DNA of 64,000 bases from Paraburkholderia atlantica. GTDB taxonomy: Bacteria > Pseudomonadota > Gammaproteobacteria > Burkholderiales > Burkholderiaceae. The position numbers and the translations under genes were made by a program. This document shows positions 32,539-42,117 of this stretch, piece by piece (within the stretch, counting starts at the first letter, position 1; each line of letters opens with the position of its first letter). The stretch is taken from NCBI RefSeq assembly GCF_009362785.1, contig NZ_WHNQ01000002.1:124001-188000 (forward strand), in the 5' to 3' direction. The notes beneath the pieces were generated by a model, which saw nothing but the letters and a program-made list of their open reading frames with translations, did not search any database and was not told where the DNA came from.

Positions 32539-33423
32539 ATGACGCTTCCTTTTTGCACCGTCCGCGACCTGCTGCGTTATGCAGTGTCGCGTTTCAGCGA
32601 GGCCAAACTGTCGTTCGGCCACGGGTCGGCCAATGCCTACGACGAAGCCGCCTATCTGATCCTGCACACGCTGCATCTGCCGCTCGACCTGCTCGAGCCG
32701 TTTCTCGACGCGCGCCTGACCACGGCCGAAATCGAGGCGGTGCTGAAAGTGATCGAGCGACGCGCCGCCGAACGCGTGCCGGCCGCGTACATCACGCAGG
32801 AAGCGTGGATGCACGGCTATCGCTTTTACGTCGACGAGCGCGTGATCGTGCCGCGCTCGTTCATCGGCGAGCTGCTGCAGGACGGCCTGCAGCCGTACGT
32901 CGAAGATCCCGAGCAGGTCGGCGCGGTGCTCGAACTGTGCACCGGCTCCGGCTGCCTCGCGATCCTCGCCGCGCATGCGTTCCCGAACGCCGACGTCGAC
33001 GCGGTCGATCTGTCCGCGCCCGCGCTCGAAGTCGCGACGCGCAATGTGCTGGACTACCACCTCGACGACCGCATCGCGCTGTTCGAAGGCGATCTGTACG
33101 CGCCGCTCGCCGAGCGCCGCTATGACGTGATCATCAGCAATCCGCCGTACGTGAACGCGAAGTCGATGCAGGAGCTGCCGGCCGAATACAAGCACGAGCC
33201 GGAGATGGCGCTCGCGGGTGGCGCCGACGGCATGGACATCGTGCGGCGGATCATCGCCGACGCGCGCAACTGGCTGACCGAAGACGGCGTGCTCGTCATC
33301 GAGATCGGCAACGAACGCGAGCACGTCGAGGCGGCGTTCGGCGGTCTCGACCTCGTGTGGCTGTCGACCAGCGCCGGCGACGACAACGTATTCCTGATCC
33401 AGGCCAGCGACTTGCCGGTCTGA
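32539..33423 (+). CDS. prmB: 50S ribosomal protein L3 N5-glutamine methyltransferase PrmB
   Basis: PrmB methylates a glutamine of ribosomal protein L3 with S-adenosylmethionine. The 294-residue product has an N-terminal helical domain, the SAM-binding motif LELCTGSGCLAILAA (about 133-147), and the catalytic NPPYVNAKSM motif (about 203-212) shared by HemK/PrmC enzymes. The N-terminus (SFGHGSANAYDEAAYLI) and overall length fit PrmB rather than PrmC. The ATG has an AGGA eight bases upstream. It lies 14 bases after dapE and probably shares its transcript; tandem hairpins follow. Confidence 0.93.
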   Translation: MTLPFCTVRDLLRYAVSRFSEAKLSFGHGSANAYDEAAYLILHTLHLPLDLLEPFLDARLTTAEIEAVLKVIERRAAERVPAAYITQEAWMHGYRFYVDERVIVPRSFIGELLQDGLQPYVEDPEQVGAVLELCTGSGCLAILAAHAFPNADVDAVDLSAPALEVATRNVLDYHLDDRIALFEGDLYAPLAERRYDVIISNPPYVNAKSMQELPAEYKHEPEMALAGGADGMDIVRRIIADARNWLTEDGVLVIEIGNEREHVEAAFGGLDLVWLSTSAGDDNVFLIQASDLPV

Positions 33424-33724
33424 TGTCTGAGTTCGGCATGCTGTCCGTTTGAGCGCGCGGCGTGCGCGGCGCCGGCTCGCCGCCGCTTGCAGCGGATTTC
33501 GCAAGTGACGCGCGCGCCGCGCGTCGTACCACGCACGGTTTATTCGTGCGCGTTTTTGCGCTATTTTTTAGCGCGTGTTTTTTAGGCCGTTTTTTGGCGC
33601 TTTCTCAGGCGCCGCAGCCGCAGTCTGAATTCGTTGCCCGACGCGTTCGCCGCAGACCACGAAGCGAGCCTGTGCCCGCCTCCGTTTCCTGAACCACGGC
33701 GCTTCGCCAACTGTTCGCGAGCTT
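33424..33724. other. Intergenic region between prmB and cls
   Basis: This 301-base region holds two successive hairpins with T-runs that probably end the dap-prmB transcript. Its right half should carry the cls promoter, but no convincing pair of hexamers was found. No gene was recognised. Confidence 0.5.
33532..33583 (+). terminator. Tandem weak terminators downstream of prmB
   Basis: The first hairpin pairs CGCACG (33532-33537) with CGTGCG (33545-33550) and is followed by CGTTTTT. The second pairs GCGCTA (33558-33563) with TAGCGC (33569-33574) and is followed by GTGTTTTTT. Each stem is only six base pairs, but the doublet with T-runs is suggestive. Confidence 0.5.
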
Positions 33725-35212
33725 ATGACATTCGACCTGCTTCACGTCGGCCCGCTGGTTCTCCTTGCCCACATTCTCGGGATCATCGCGGCCGCTCACG
33801 CGATTCTCCATACCCGCACCTCGCAAGGGGCGATCGCGTGGGCCGTGTCGCTGGTCGCGATGCCGTATCTGACGCTCGTGCCCTATCTGTTCCTTGGCCG
33901 CAGCAAGTTCGCCGGCTACGCCGACGCGCGCCGCGTCGAGAACGAGCTGCTGCGCACGCGCGCGCATCCGCAGGTGTGGGACACGCATGCGTCGTCGGCG
34001 GGGCTGCCGACGCAGCAGCTCGGCTCGCGGCTCGTGCAGTCGCTGACGCGCCTCGGTGGCATGCCGTTCCTACCCGGCAATACCGTGCGCACGCTGATCA
34101 ACGGCACGGCGACTTTCGAGGCCATCTTCGACGCGATCCAGAACGCGCGCCACTATGTGATCGTGCAGTTCTTCATCGTGCGCGACGACGCGCTCGGCGA
34201 CATGCTGAAGGACGCGCTGATCGCGAAAGCGCAACAGGGCGTGCGCGTGTACTTCCTGTACGACAGCATCGGCAGTTTCGATCTGCCGCACCGCTACGTC
34301 GCGACACTGCGCGCGGCCGGCATCGAGATGCAGCCGTTCGCGACGAACCGCCGCTTCGTCAACCGTCTGCAACTGAATTTCCGCAATCACCGCAAGATCG
34401 TGGCGGTCGACGGCGAGCGCGCGTTCATTGGCGGTCATAACGTCGGCGTCGAATATCTGGGCGCGAAGCCGCCGCTGTCGCCGTGGCGCGATACGCACAT
34501 CGAGGTGCGCGGCCCGGCGGTCGCCAGCATCCAGTTCGTCTTCATCGAGGACTGGTACTGGGCCACGCAGCAGTTGCCCGAGTTAGACGTGCCGTCCACC
34601 GAAACTGCCGGTCCATCCGTCGAGCAGCGCGACGCCCACGGCGCCGTCGAACACGCCGGGAACAACATGCACTGCATCGTGCTGCCGAGCGGCCCGGCCG
34701 ACAAACAGGAGACCTGCTCGCTGTTTTTCGTCGAAGCGATCAACGCGGCGCGCGAACGCATCTGGATCACGACGCCCTACCTCGTGCCCGACGAGGCGGT
34801 GTTCGCCGCGTTGCGGCTCGCGGCGCTGCGTGGCGTCGACGTACGCATCCTGATTCCGAGCCGGCGCGATCATCGGGTGGTGTTCGAGGCTTCGAAGCTG
34901 TATGCATACGACTCGCTGCGCGCGGGCATTCGCATCTTCCGCTATCAGCCGGGTTTCCTGCACCAGAAGGTCGTGCTGATCGACAGCAGCGCGGCCGCGA
35001 TCGGCAGCGCCAATCTCGACAACCGCTCGTTCCGTCTGAACTTCGAGATCATGGTGCTGACCGTCGACCGCGGTTTCGCGCTCGAAGTCGAAACGATGCT
35101 GCTCGACGACTTCGCCGAGTCGCGCGAAATCGACCGCGACGAGTACCGCAAGGCGAACGCGCTGCGACGCATGCTGATGCACGTCGCACGGCTCTTTTCG
35201 CCGATCCTGTAG
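33725..35212 (+). CDS. cls: Cardiolipin synthase
   Basis: Cls joins phosphatidyl groups to make cardiolipin at the inner membrane. The 495-residue product begins with two hydrophobic segments (about 8-28 and 37-56) and has two phospholipase D HKD motifs: NHRKIVAVDGERAFIGGHN (first) and HQKVVLIDSSAAAIGSAN (second). Both have the H-x-K-x4-D pattern intact. The central YFLYDSIGSFDLP and the ITTPYLVPDEAV segments are typical of ClsA-type enzymes. The plus-strand gene ends 12 bases before the convergent gpx, and no terminator is visible between them. Confidence 0.93.
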   Translation: MTFDLLHVGPLVLLAHILGIIAAAHAILHTRTSQGAIAWAVSLVAMPYLTLVPYLFLGRSKFAGYADARRVENELLRTRAHPQVWDTHASSAGLPTQQLGSRLVQSLTRLGGMPFLPGNTVRTLINGTATFEAIFDAIQNARHYVIVQFFIVRDDALGDMLKDALIAKAQQGVRVYFLYDSIGSFDLPHRYVATLRAAGIEMQPFATNRRFVNRLQLNFRNHRKIVAVDGERAFIGGHNVGVEYLGAKPPLSPWRDTHIEVRGPAVASIQFVFIEDWYWATQQLPELDVPSTETAGPSVEQRDAHGAVEHAGNNMHCIVLPSGPADKQETCSLFFVEAINAARERIWITTPYLVPDEAVFAALRLAALRGVDVRILIPSRRDHRVVFEASKLYAYDSLRAGIRIFRYQPGFLHQKVVLIDSSAAAIGSANLDNRSFRLNFEIMVLTVDRGFALEVETMLLDDFAESREIDRDEYRKANALRRMLMHVARLFSPIL

Positions 35213-35224
35213 AGGCGCTCGCGC

Positions 35225-35704
35225 TTACAGCAGCGCTTCGATATCCTCGGTGATCGCCTCCGGCTTGGTCAGCGGCGCGTAGCGCTTGACCACGTTGCCG
35301 TCGCGGCCGATCAGAAACTTCGTGAAATTCCACTTGATCGCTTCGAGACCGAGCAGCCCCGGCGCCTCGATCGTCAGATAGCGGAACAGCGGGTGCGCGT
35401 TCGGGCCGTTCACGTCGATCTTGTCGAACATCGGGAACGTCACGCCGTAGTTCTTCTCACAAAAGCTGCCGATCTGCGCGGCGTCGCCCGGCTCCTGCTT
35501 GCCGAACTGGTTGCACGGAAAACCCAGCACCGCGAGCCCGCGCGCCGCATACGCGTCGTACAGCTTCTGCAAGCCCGCGTACTGCGGCGTGAACCCGCAT
35601 TCGCTCGCGGTATTGACGATCAGCATCACCTTGCCTTGGTACTTCGCGAGACTCGCTTCCTCGCCGCCGAGCGTGCGTGCCGAAAACGAATAGATCGATG
35701 TCAT
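35225..35704 (-). CDS. Glutathione peroxidase family protein
   Basis: The 159-residue product is a thioredoxin-fold peroxidase of the GPX/BtuE family. The peroxidatic Cys36 lies in NTASECGFTPQY, with the partners FPCNQFGKQEPG (Gln/Cys) and WNFTKFLIGRDG (Trp/Asn) intact. It uses Cys rather than Sec, and bacterial members of this type are usually served by thioredoxin as well as glutathione. The ATG at 35704 gives MTSIYSF; a longer upstream reading was rejected because it lacks similarity and is very Arg-rich. It is convergent with cls and divergent from the ABC-F gene. Confidence 0.92.
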   Translation of the reverse strand: MTSIYSFSARTLGGEEASLAKYQGKVMLIVNTASECGFTPQYAGLQKLYDAYAARGLAVLGFPCNQFGKQEPGDAAQIGSFCEKNYGVTFPMFDKIDVNGPNAHPLFRYLTIEAPGLLGLEAIKWNFTKFLIGRDGNVVKRYAPLTKPEAITEDIEALL

Positions 35705-35870
35705 GTGCCCTCCCGTGAAAGCCGTCAGTCTATGCCAAAAGCGCTGCCGATACAGTCGGCCGAATGGCCGATGGCGGCTGCGCTCAATGTGACAGCGGGG
35801 CAATCGGCGCCGCGCGCCCGGCAACCCGCCGGGCAGTCTAAAATAGCGGTTTTCTTCAGCCGGCCACGTC

Positions 35871-37826
35871 GTGATCCGCTTCAATCAGTTCAGCCTCGCG
35901 CGCGGCACCAAGCCGCTTTTCGACAACACCACGTTCACGTTGAACCCCGGTGAAAAAGCCGGCCTCGTCGGGGCGAACGGCGCGGGCAAGTCGACGCTGT
36001 TCGCCGTGCTGCTCGGCGAGCTGCATGCGGACGGCGGCGATTTCTCGATTCCGCCGACCTGGCGCATCGCCCACGTCGCGCAGGAAACGCCCGCCGTCGA
36101 CAAAACCGCCCTCGCCTACACGCTCGACGGCGACGCCGCGCTGCGCGACATCGAAGCGCGCATCGCTTCGGCCTCCGCGGCGCACGACGGCGCGGCCGAA
36201 GCCGAAGCCCACGCCGCGTTCGCCGACGCCGACGGCTACACCGCGCCGGCTCGCGCCGAAGCGTTGCTGCTCGGCCTCGGCTTCACGCTCGACCAGACCC
36301 GCGAGCCGGTCAGCAGCTTCTCAGGCGGCTGGCGCATGCGGCTGAATCTCGCGCAGGCGCTGATGTGCCGCTCCGACCTGCTGCTGCTCGACGAACCGAC
36401 CAATCACCTCGACCTCGATGCGATCGTCTGGCTCGAAGACTGGCTCAATCGCTATGCGGGCACGCTGATCGTGATCTCGCACGACCGCGAGTTTCTCGAT
36501 TCCGTCTGCAATGTCACGCTGCATCTCGAGAACCAGCAGATCAAGCGCTACGGCGGCAACTACTCGCAATTCGAAGTGCTGCGCGCGCAGCAGATCGCGC
36601 TGCAACAGAGCGCGTACGAAAAGCAGCAGCGCACGGTCGCGCATCTGCAGAGCTACATCAACCGCTTCAAGGCGCAGGCCACCAAGGCGCGTCAGGCGCA
36701 AAGCCGGGTGAAGGCGCTCGAGAAGATGGAGCTGATCGCACCCGCGCACGTCGCGTCGCCGTTTACGTTCGAGTTCCGTACGCCCGACTCCGCGCCGAAT
36801 CCGATGATGGTGATGGAAGACGTGCGCTGCGGCTATCACGCCGAAGACGGCAGCGAGATTCCGATTGTCGAGCGCGTGATGCTGTCGATCCAGAACGGTC
36901 AGCGCATCGGCCTGCTCGGCGCGAACGGCCAGGGCAAGTCGACGCTGATCAAGACGCTCGCGGGCACGCTCGAACCGTTGAGCGGCCACGTGCGCGAGGG
37001 CAAGGGTCTGCGCATCGGCTACTTCGCGCAGCATCAGCTCGAAACGCTGCGCCCGGACGACACGCCGTTGCAGCACCTCGCGCGCCTTGCGCCCGACACG
37101 CGCGAGCAGGAACTGCGCGACTTCCTCGGCAGCTTCAACTTTTCCGGCGACATGGCGACCGCGAAGATCGCGCCGTTCTCGGGGGGCGAGAAAGCACGCC
37201 TCGCGCTCGCGCTGATCATCTGGCAGAAGCCGAACCTGCTGCTGCTCGACGAACCGACCAACCACCTGGACCTCGAAACGCGCCACGCGCTGACGATGGC
37301 GCTCGCGCAATTCGAAGGCACGCTGATTCTGGTGTCGCACGACCGGCATCTGCTGCGTGCGACGACCGATCAGTTCATGCTGGTCGCGAAGCATCGTCTG
37401 CAGGAATTCGACGGCGATCTCGACGACTATCGCGACTGGCTGCTGCAGCATGCGGCCGAGCAGCGCGCCGCGCTGAAGGCGAATGCGTCCGGCGCGTCAG
37501 ACGCAGCATCCAACGGCGCGGCAAATGGCGACAGCAACGTCAATCGCAAGGAGCAGCGCCGCCTCGAAGCGGAAACGCGGCAGAAGCTCGCGCATCTGAA
37601 GAAGCCGCTGCAAAGCCGCATCGCGAAGATCGAAAAGGAAATGGACGCGCTCAACGCGGAGAAGACGACGCTCGATACGTTCGTTGCCGATCCCGCGAGT
37701 TACGAGCCGGAGCAGAAGAGCAAACTGACGGAGGCGATCCGCCGTCAGGCAGACGTGAACGCGCGCCTCGACACGCTCGAAGCCGAATGGCTCGAGACGC
37801 ACGAGGAACTCGAACAGATCGGCTAG
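35871..37826 (+). CDS. yheS: ABC-F ATPase, YheS type
   Basis: ABC-F proteins bind the ribosome E site and regulate or rescue translation; they have no membrane domain. The 651-residue product has two ATPase domains: Walker A GANGAGKST (about 38-46) and GANGQGKST (about 352-360), the signatures SGGWRMRLNLAQALM and SGGEKARLALALI, and Walker B LLLLDEPTNHLDLD in both. The linker AHLQSYINRFKAQATKARQAQ and the C-terminal coiled coil (about 555-650) match Escherichia coli YheS in order and length (637). The start is GTG with no clear Shine-Dalgarno sequence; a TAAAAT hexamer at 35839-35844 would leave a very short leader. Confidence 0.9.
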   Translation: MIRFNQFSLARGTKPLFDNTTFTLNPGEKAGLVGANGAGKSTLFAVLLGELHADGGDFSIPPTWRIAHVAQETPAVDKTALAYTLDGDAALRDIEARIASASAAHDGAAEAEAHAAFADADGYTAPARAEALLLGLGFTLDQTREPVSSFSGGWRMRLNLAQALMCRSDLLLLDEPTNHLDLDAIVWLEDWLNRYAGTLIVISHDREFLDSVCNVTLHLENQQIKRYGGNYSQFEVLRAQQIALQQSAYEKQQRTVAHLQSYINRFKAQATKARQAQSRVKALEKMELIAPAHVASPFTFEFRTPDSAPNPMMVMEDVRCGYHAEDGSEIPIVERVMLSIQNGQRIGLLGANGQGKSTLIKTLAGTLEPLSGHVREGKGLRIGYFAQHQLETLRPDDTPLQHLARLAPDTREQELRDFLGSFNFSGDMATAKIAPFSGGEKARLALALIIWQKPNLLLLDEPTNHLDLETRHALTMALAQFEGTLILVSHDRHLLRATTDQFMLVAKHRLQEFDGDLDDYRDWLLQHAAEQRAALKANASGASDAASNGAANGDSNVNRKEQRRLEAETRQKLAHLKKPLQSRIAKIEKEMDALNAEKTTLDTFVADPASYEPEQKSKLTEAIRRQADVNARLDTLEAEWLETHEELEQIG

Positions 37827-37872
37827 CGGCACGCAACGGCCGGGCCGCGCCGGCATCCACGGGAGCTTGGCT

Positions 37873-39006
37873 TTGTCATTTGCGAACTCGTCGTCCGCGT
37901 CATCGGTGTCTGGACCCGCGGCTGCAACGGCAACCGAAGTGCCGCCACCGTTGCAAGGACTGCGCGTGCTCGATCTCACGCGCCTCTTGCCGGGTCCGGT
38001 GGCCGCGCTGCGCCTCGCCGAGCTCGGCGCCGATGTGCTGAAGATCGAAGCGCCCGGCACGGGCGACCCGACACGCACGATGATGCAGTCGTCGAGCGAT
38101 CGTGTCGCCGGCCGGCCCGGTGCGTTCTACCGGATGGTCAATCGCGGCAAGCGCGAGACGCGCCTCGACCTCAAGTCCGAAGCGGGACGCAACGTGCTGC
38201 GCGCGCTCGCGGCCGAAGCCGACGTGCTGATCGAGAGCTTCCGACCCGGCGTGATGGAGCGGCTGGGCCTGGGTTACGCGACGCTCAGCGCCGCTAATCC
38301 GCGCCTCGTCTATTGCGCGATCAGCGGATATGGCGCAAACGGTCCGTTCGCTGAGCACGCCGGCCACGATCTGAACTACATCGGCTATGCGGGTGTGCTC
38401 GATCAACTGGCGAGCCGCGACGGTGCGCCGATCCTGCCGAACTTCCAGATCGCCGATCTGCTCGGCGGCGCCTTGAGCGCGGTCACGCAGATTCTCGCCG
38501 CGCTCTGGCATGTCGCGCGTGGCGGCGCTGGACGCTTCGTCGATGTGTCGATGACGCACACGAGCTATGCGCACAACTTCGTCGCACAAGTCTCGCTGCT
38601 CAACGAAGGGGCGGCGCCTGCCGCGGGCAGTGGTCTGTTGAACGGCGGCGTGCCCTGCTACAACCTGTACCGCACGAGCGACGAGCGCTGGCTCGCGGTC
38701 GGCGCGCTCGAATTGAAGTTCTGGGAAACGCTGTGCATGGCGCTCGATCGGCCCGAATGGGCGACGCGTCACTGGAGCCTGGGGCAGGCGATCGGCGGTC
38801 CCGATGCGCTGGCGCTCATTCAGGAAGTCGCCAAATTGATTGCGACGCGCACGCTCGGCGAATGGGTGGAATCGTTGGAATCGCTCGATTGCTGCGTGTC
38901 GCCGGTGCTCACGCCCGCTGAAGCGGCGCAGCATCCGCTGTTCAATCCGCACGCGTATGCGGCGGTGGCCGCGAGCGCCGCCAATTCAGACGACGACGGA
39001 GCCTAA
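37873..39006 (+). CDS. CaiB/BaiF family CoA-transferase
   Basis: Class III CoA-transferases move CoA between carboxylic acids or act as racemases. The 377-residue product has the family pattern: LRVLDLTRLLPGPVAALRLAELGADVLKIE near the N-terminus, the GDPTR region, and YCAISGYGANGPFAEHAGHDLNYIGYAG, in which the Asp of the GHD sequence is the expected catalytic residue (segments quoted in part). The substrate is unknown; alpha-methylacyl-CoA racemase-like activity is also possible. The start is TTG; I chose the second of two in-frame TTGs (37873), because GGGAG lies six bases upstream of it. It follows the ABC-F gene after 46 bases and may be cotranscribed. Confidence 0.85.
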   Translation: MSFANSSSASSVSGPAAATATEVPPPLQGLRVLDLTRLLPGPVAALRLAELGADVLKIEAPGTGDPTRTMMQSSSDRVAGRPGAFYRMVNRGKRETRLDLKSEAGRNVLRALAAEADVLIESFRPGVMERLGLGYATLSAANPRLVYCAISGYGANGPFAEHAGHDLNYIGYAGVLDQLASRDGAPILPNFQIADLLGGALSAVTQILAALWHVARGGAGRFVDVSMTHTSYAHNFVAQVSLLNEGAAPAAGSGLLNGGVPCYNLYRTSDERWLAVGALELKFWETLCMALDRPEWATRHWSLGQAIGGPDALALIQEVAKLIATRTLGEWVESLESLDCCVSPVLTPAEAAQHPLFNPHAYAAVAASAANSDDDGA

Positions 39007-39016
39007 CCCGCCGCCG

Positions 39017-39295
39017 TCAACGCCGCGTCGCCGTCTGCCTCGGCAGCGTTTGACGCGGCGACTTCTCGTCGTCGTACAGCAAGTGCTTGCGACCTTCCAC
39101 ATGGCGGCTGATCGTGGCGCGCACTTCGGCGGCTGTCACGTCTTCGGCGACCACTCGCCGCGAGATCTGCCCCGCGGTGTCGATCCACTCGACGATCCGG
39201 CAAGCGCCGCCCCAAGGCTGATGAATCGGTGCGGAGACCCGGCAGCCGCGCACCTGGATGTGCTGGCCGGCAGCGGTTTCATCTGACTGTTTCAA
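39017..39295 (-). CDS. Small conserved-looking hypothetical protein
   Basis: The 92-residue product has an ordinary, non-repetitive composition, with the stretch VRGCRVSAPIHQPWGGACRI and a following strand-like region RRVVAEDVTAAEVRATISRHVEGRKHLLY. It ends in a basic tail. I believe it resembles a Burkholderia-restricted uncharacterised family (possibly DUF2866), but this is from memory and not certain. No cofactor motif, signal peptide or membrane segment is present. It is convergent with the CoA-transferase gene (10 bases between stops) and lies upstream of radA on the same strand, after a gap of about 150 bases. Confidence 0.65.
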   Translation of the reverse strand: MKQSDETAAGQHIQVRGCRVSAPIHQPWGGACRIVEWIDTAGQISRRVVAEDVTAAEVRATISRHVEGRKHLLYDDEKSPRQTLPRQTATRR

Positions 39296-39448
39296 AGCGC
39301 GATCCTTTTTCGAGCATCAGAAGGGATGCATATCGTTACAGCTTAGGAAAAAGGTATGGCGGCCAGGTTACAGCCAATATAGCGATATTTACAGGGCATT
39401 ACCGGACCGCGAGCGAATAAGGTACCCGCGAGCCGTCCCGGCCCCCGT

Positions 39449-40825
39449 CTATTCGAGCGTGCGGACGCGGTCGATGGCCTGTTCGATCCGTTCGACGGCA
39501 ACGACCTGTAAGCCTTCGATCGGCTGTTTCGGCGCATTGGCCTTCGGAATCACCGCCACCGAGAAGCCGAGCTTGGCCGCTTCCTTCAGTCGTTCCTGAC
39601 CGCGCGGCGACGGCCGGATTTCGCCGGCGAGGCCGACTTCGCCGAACACGACGAGCCCTTTCGGCAGCGGCTTGTTGCGCATCGACGAATGAATCGCGAG
39701 CAGTACCGAGAGGTCTGCGGCGGGCTCGGAGATCTTCACGCCGCCCACCGCGTTCAGGAACACGTCCTGATCGAAACAGGCGATGCCCGCATGCCGATGC
39801 AGCACCGCGAGCAGCATCGCGAGCCGGTTCTGTTCGAGGCCGACCGCGAGGCGGCGCGGATTCGGCGCGTTGGCCGAATCGACGAGCGCCTGCACTTCGA
39901 CGAGCAACGGCCGCGTGCCCTCCTGCGTGACGAGCACGCACGAACCCGGCACCGACTGCTCGTGCTGCGACAAAAACAATGCCGACGGATTCGCGACGCC
40001 GCGCAAACCACGCTCGGTCATCGCGAACACGCCGAGCTCGTTGACCGCGCCGAAGCGGTTCTTGATCGCCCGCACGAGACGGTACGACGAGTGGGTATCC
40101 CCCTCGAAGTACAGCACCGTATCGACGATATGTTCGAGCACGCGCGGCCCGGCGAGCGCGCCCTCTTTCGTCACGTGCCCGACCATGATGATCGTCGTGC
40201 CCGACTGCTTGGCGATGCGCGTGAGTTGCGCGGCGCACTCGCGCACTTGCGCGACCGAGCCCGGCGCCGATGTCAAAGCATCCGAATAGACGGTCTGGAT
40301 CGAATCGATCACGGCGACTTCGGGCCGTTGCTCGGTGATCGTCGCCTGAATTTTTTCGAGCTGGATTTCCGCGAGCAATTGCAGTTCGCTCGCCTTCGAG
40401 CCGGGTTCGAGCAGCGCGAGCCGTTGCGCGCGCAACGCGATCTGCGCGCCCGATTCTTCGCCACTGATATAGAGCGCGCGCTTATCCGCGGCGATCTCCG
40501 CGAGCGACTGCAACAGCAGCGTCGATTTACCGATGCCCGGATCGCCGCCGATCAGCACCACGCCGCCCGGCACGAGGCCGCCGCCGAGCACGCGGTCGAA
40601 TTCGCTGACGCCGGTGGAAAAGCGCGGCACGTCCGATGCATCGATGTCGGCAAGGCGCCGCACTGGTGTGCTCTTCGCGAGCGACTGGAAACGGTGACCG
40701 GACGGCGCCTCGGCGACCGATTCGACAAGCGTGTTCCACGCCTGGCAGGACGGGCATTGACCGGACCACTTCGGCGACTGTCCGCCGCATTCCCCGCAGA
40801 TGTACAACGTCTTCGCTTTCGCCAC
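39449..40825 (-). CDS. radA: DNA repair protein RadA
   Basis: RadA is a RecA-like, hexameric branch-migration helicase for recombination intermediates. The 458-residue product has a four-Cys zinc finger (Cys10, 13, 24, 27), a RecA-type ATPase with Walker A GGDPGIGKSTLLLQ (about 93-106), the RadA-specific KNRFG motif, and a Lon-like C-terminal domain (about 290-450). The start codon is GTG, with GGAG overlapping the alr stop. It lies 3 bases after alr, so the two are coupled although they are not functionally related. Confidence 0.95.
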   Translation of the reverse strand: MAKAKTLYICGECGGQSPKWSGQCPSCQAWNTLVESVAEAPSGHRFQSLAKSTPVRRLADIDASDVPRFSTGVSEFDRVLGGGLVPGGVVLIGGDPGIGKSTLLLQSLAEIAADKRALYISGEESGAQIALRAQRLALLEPGSKASELQLLAEIQLEKIQATITEQRPEVAVIDSIQTVYSDALTSAPGSVAQVRECAAQLTRIAKQSGTTIIMVGHVTKEGALAGPRVLEHIVDTVLYFEGDTHSSYRLVRAIKNRFGAVNELGVFAMTERGLRGVANPSALFLSQHEQSVPGSCVLVTQEGTRPLLVEVQALVDSANAPNPRRLAVGLEQNRLAMLLAVLHRHAGIACFDQDVFLNAVGGVKISEPAADLSVLLAIHSSMRNKPLPKGLVVFGEVGLAGEIRPSPRGQERLKEAAKLGFSVAVIPKANAPKQPIEGLQVVAVERIEQAIDRVRTLE

Positions 40826-40828
40826 GCG

Positions 40829-41899
40829 TTACTCCGCCCGAACCGGCACACGCGGCGCGACCGCGCACATCAGCTCGTAGCCGATCGTGCCGCAGGCCTG
40901 CGCGACGTCGTCGATGGGCAGCGCGGTGCCCCACAGTTCCACGCGCGAGCCGACGTTGGCGGTCGGCACGGGGGTCAGGTCGACGGTCAGCATGTCCATC
41001 GACACACGTCCAACGATCCGCGTGCGCACGCCATCGACGATCACCGGCGTGCCTTCGGGCGCGACGCGCGGATAGCCGTCCGCGTAGCCGCACGCAACCA
41101 CGCCGATGCGCATCGGCGCGCGCGCGGTGAACGTCGACCCATAGCCGACCGAACTGCCTTCGCCGAGCGTCTGCACGGCGATCAGTTCCGATGCGAGCGT
41201 CATCGCGGGCTGCAGGCCGGTGCCGTCGATCGCGGCCGTCACGCCGGACGGCGACGCGCCGTACAGGATGATGCCGGGACGCACCCAGTCGAAATGCGCT
41301 TCCGGATGCCACAGCGTCGCGGCCGAATTCGACAGACTGCGCGCACCGGCGATTCCCTGCGCGCCGCGCTCGAACGCCTCCATCTGATGCGCGATGCCGC
41401 GCTCGGCATCGGCATCGGAAAAATGCGTCATCAGCGTGATCTGGCCGACGCCCTGGCAGGCGCGCGCGCGCTCCCATGCGGCACGGAATTTTTCGACCGT
41501 GTAGCCGAGCCGGTTCATGCCGGTGTTCATCTTCAGCTGGATATTGACCGGTTTCGACAGACGCGCCATTTCGAGCATGCGCAGCTGCTCGTCCGAATGC
41601 AGCGCCGTGGTCAAGCTGTAGCGGTCGATTACGTCGATATCGGTCGGCCGAAAAAAACCTTCCAGCAGAAGAATTGGGCCCGCCCAGCCCAATTCACGCA
41701 ACTTCACCGCTTCTTCGAGGTCCAGCAACCCAAAGCCGTCCGTCGCGCGCAATCCGGGAAACACGCGCGCGAGGCCATGCCCGTAGGCATTAGCCTTGAC
41801 GACGGCCCAGATTTTCGATTTCGGCGCATGGCGCCGCGCGACAGCGAGGTTATTGGCGAGAGCAGCGGTATGAATCGTGGCGGAAAGGGGGCGCGGCAT
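40829..41899 (-). CDS. alr: Alanine racemase
   Basis: Alr interconverts L- and D-alanine for peptidoglycan. The 356-residue product has the PLP-binding Lys35 in [10 protein letters not shown] and the second catalytic residue, Tyr, in [11 protein letters not shown], plus the [12 protein letters not shown] motif. I chose the ATG at 41899 ([10 protein letters not shown]), because the family starts close to this point; an ATG seven codons upstream is possible. It could serve as the biosynthetic enzyme or a catabolic paralogue; the neighbouring radA gives no hint. It is divergent from lplT. Confidence 0.94.
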   Translation of the reverse strand: MPRPLSATIHTAALANNLAVARRHAPKSKIWAVVKANAYGHGLARVFPGLRATDGFGLLDLEEAVKLRELGWAGPILLLEGFFRPTDIDVIDRYSLTTALHSDEQLRMLEMARLSKPVNIQLKMNTGMNRLGYTVEKFRAAWERARACQGVGQITLMTHFSDADAERGIAHQMEAFERGAQGIAGARSLSNSAATLWHPEAHFDWVRPGIILYGASPSGVTAAIDGTGLQPAMTLASELIAVQTLGEGSSVGYGSTFTARAPMRIGVVACGYADGYPRVAPEGTPVIVDGVRTRIVGRVSMDMLTVDLTPVPTANVGSRVELWGTALPIDDVAQACGTIGYELMCAVAPRVPVRAE

Positions 41900-42117
41900 G
41901 GGATTTTTTCGAAAAGACACTTGCGAATCAGCGGCTTACAAGGCGTTTTCAGCGCTCTGCGGCCCGCTGGGCGGTGCGATCAAGGATTCTGCTAGTCTGA
42001 ATCCACCTATTTTCATGATATAAAGCCGTGCGCACAACCCATTTCGATCGGCATAAGCCCGGACGCATAACAAACGGCCGGGGCGGACAGACCGCAGCGA
42101 GGACAGCATCGCATCAG

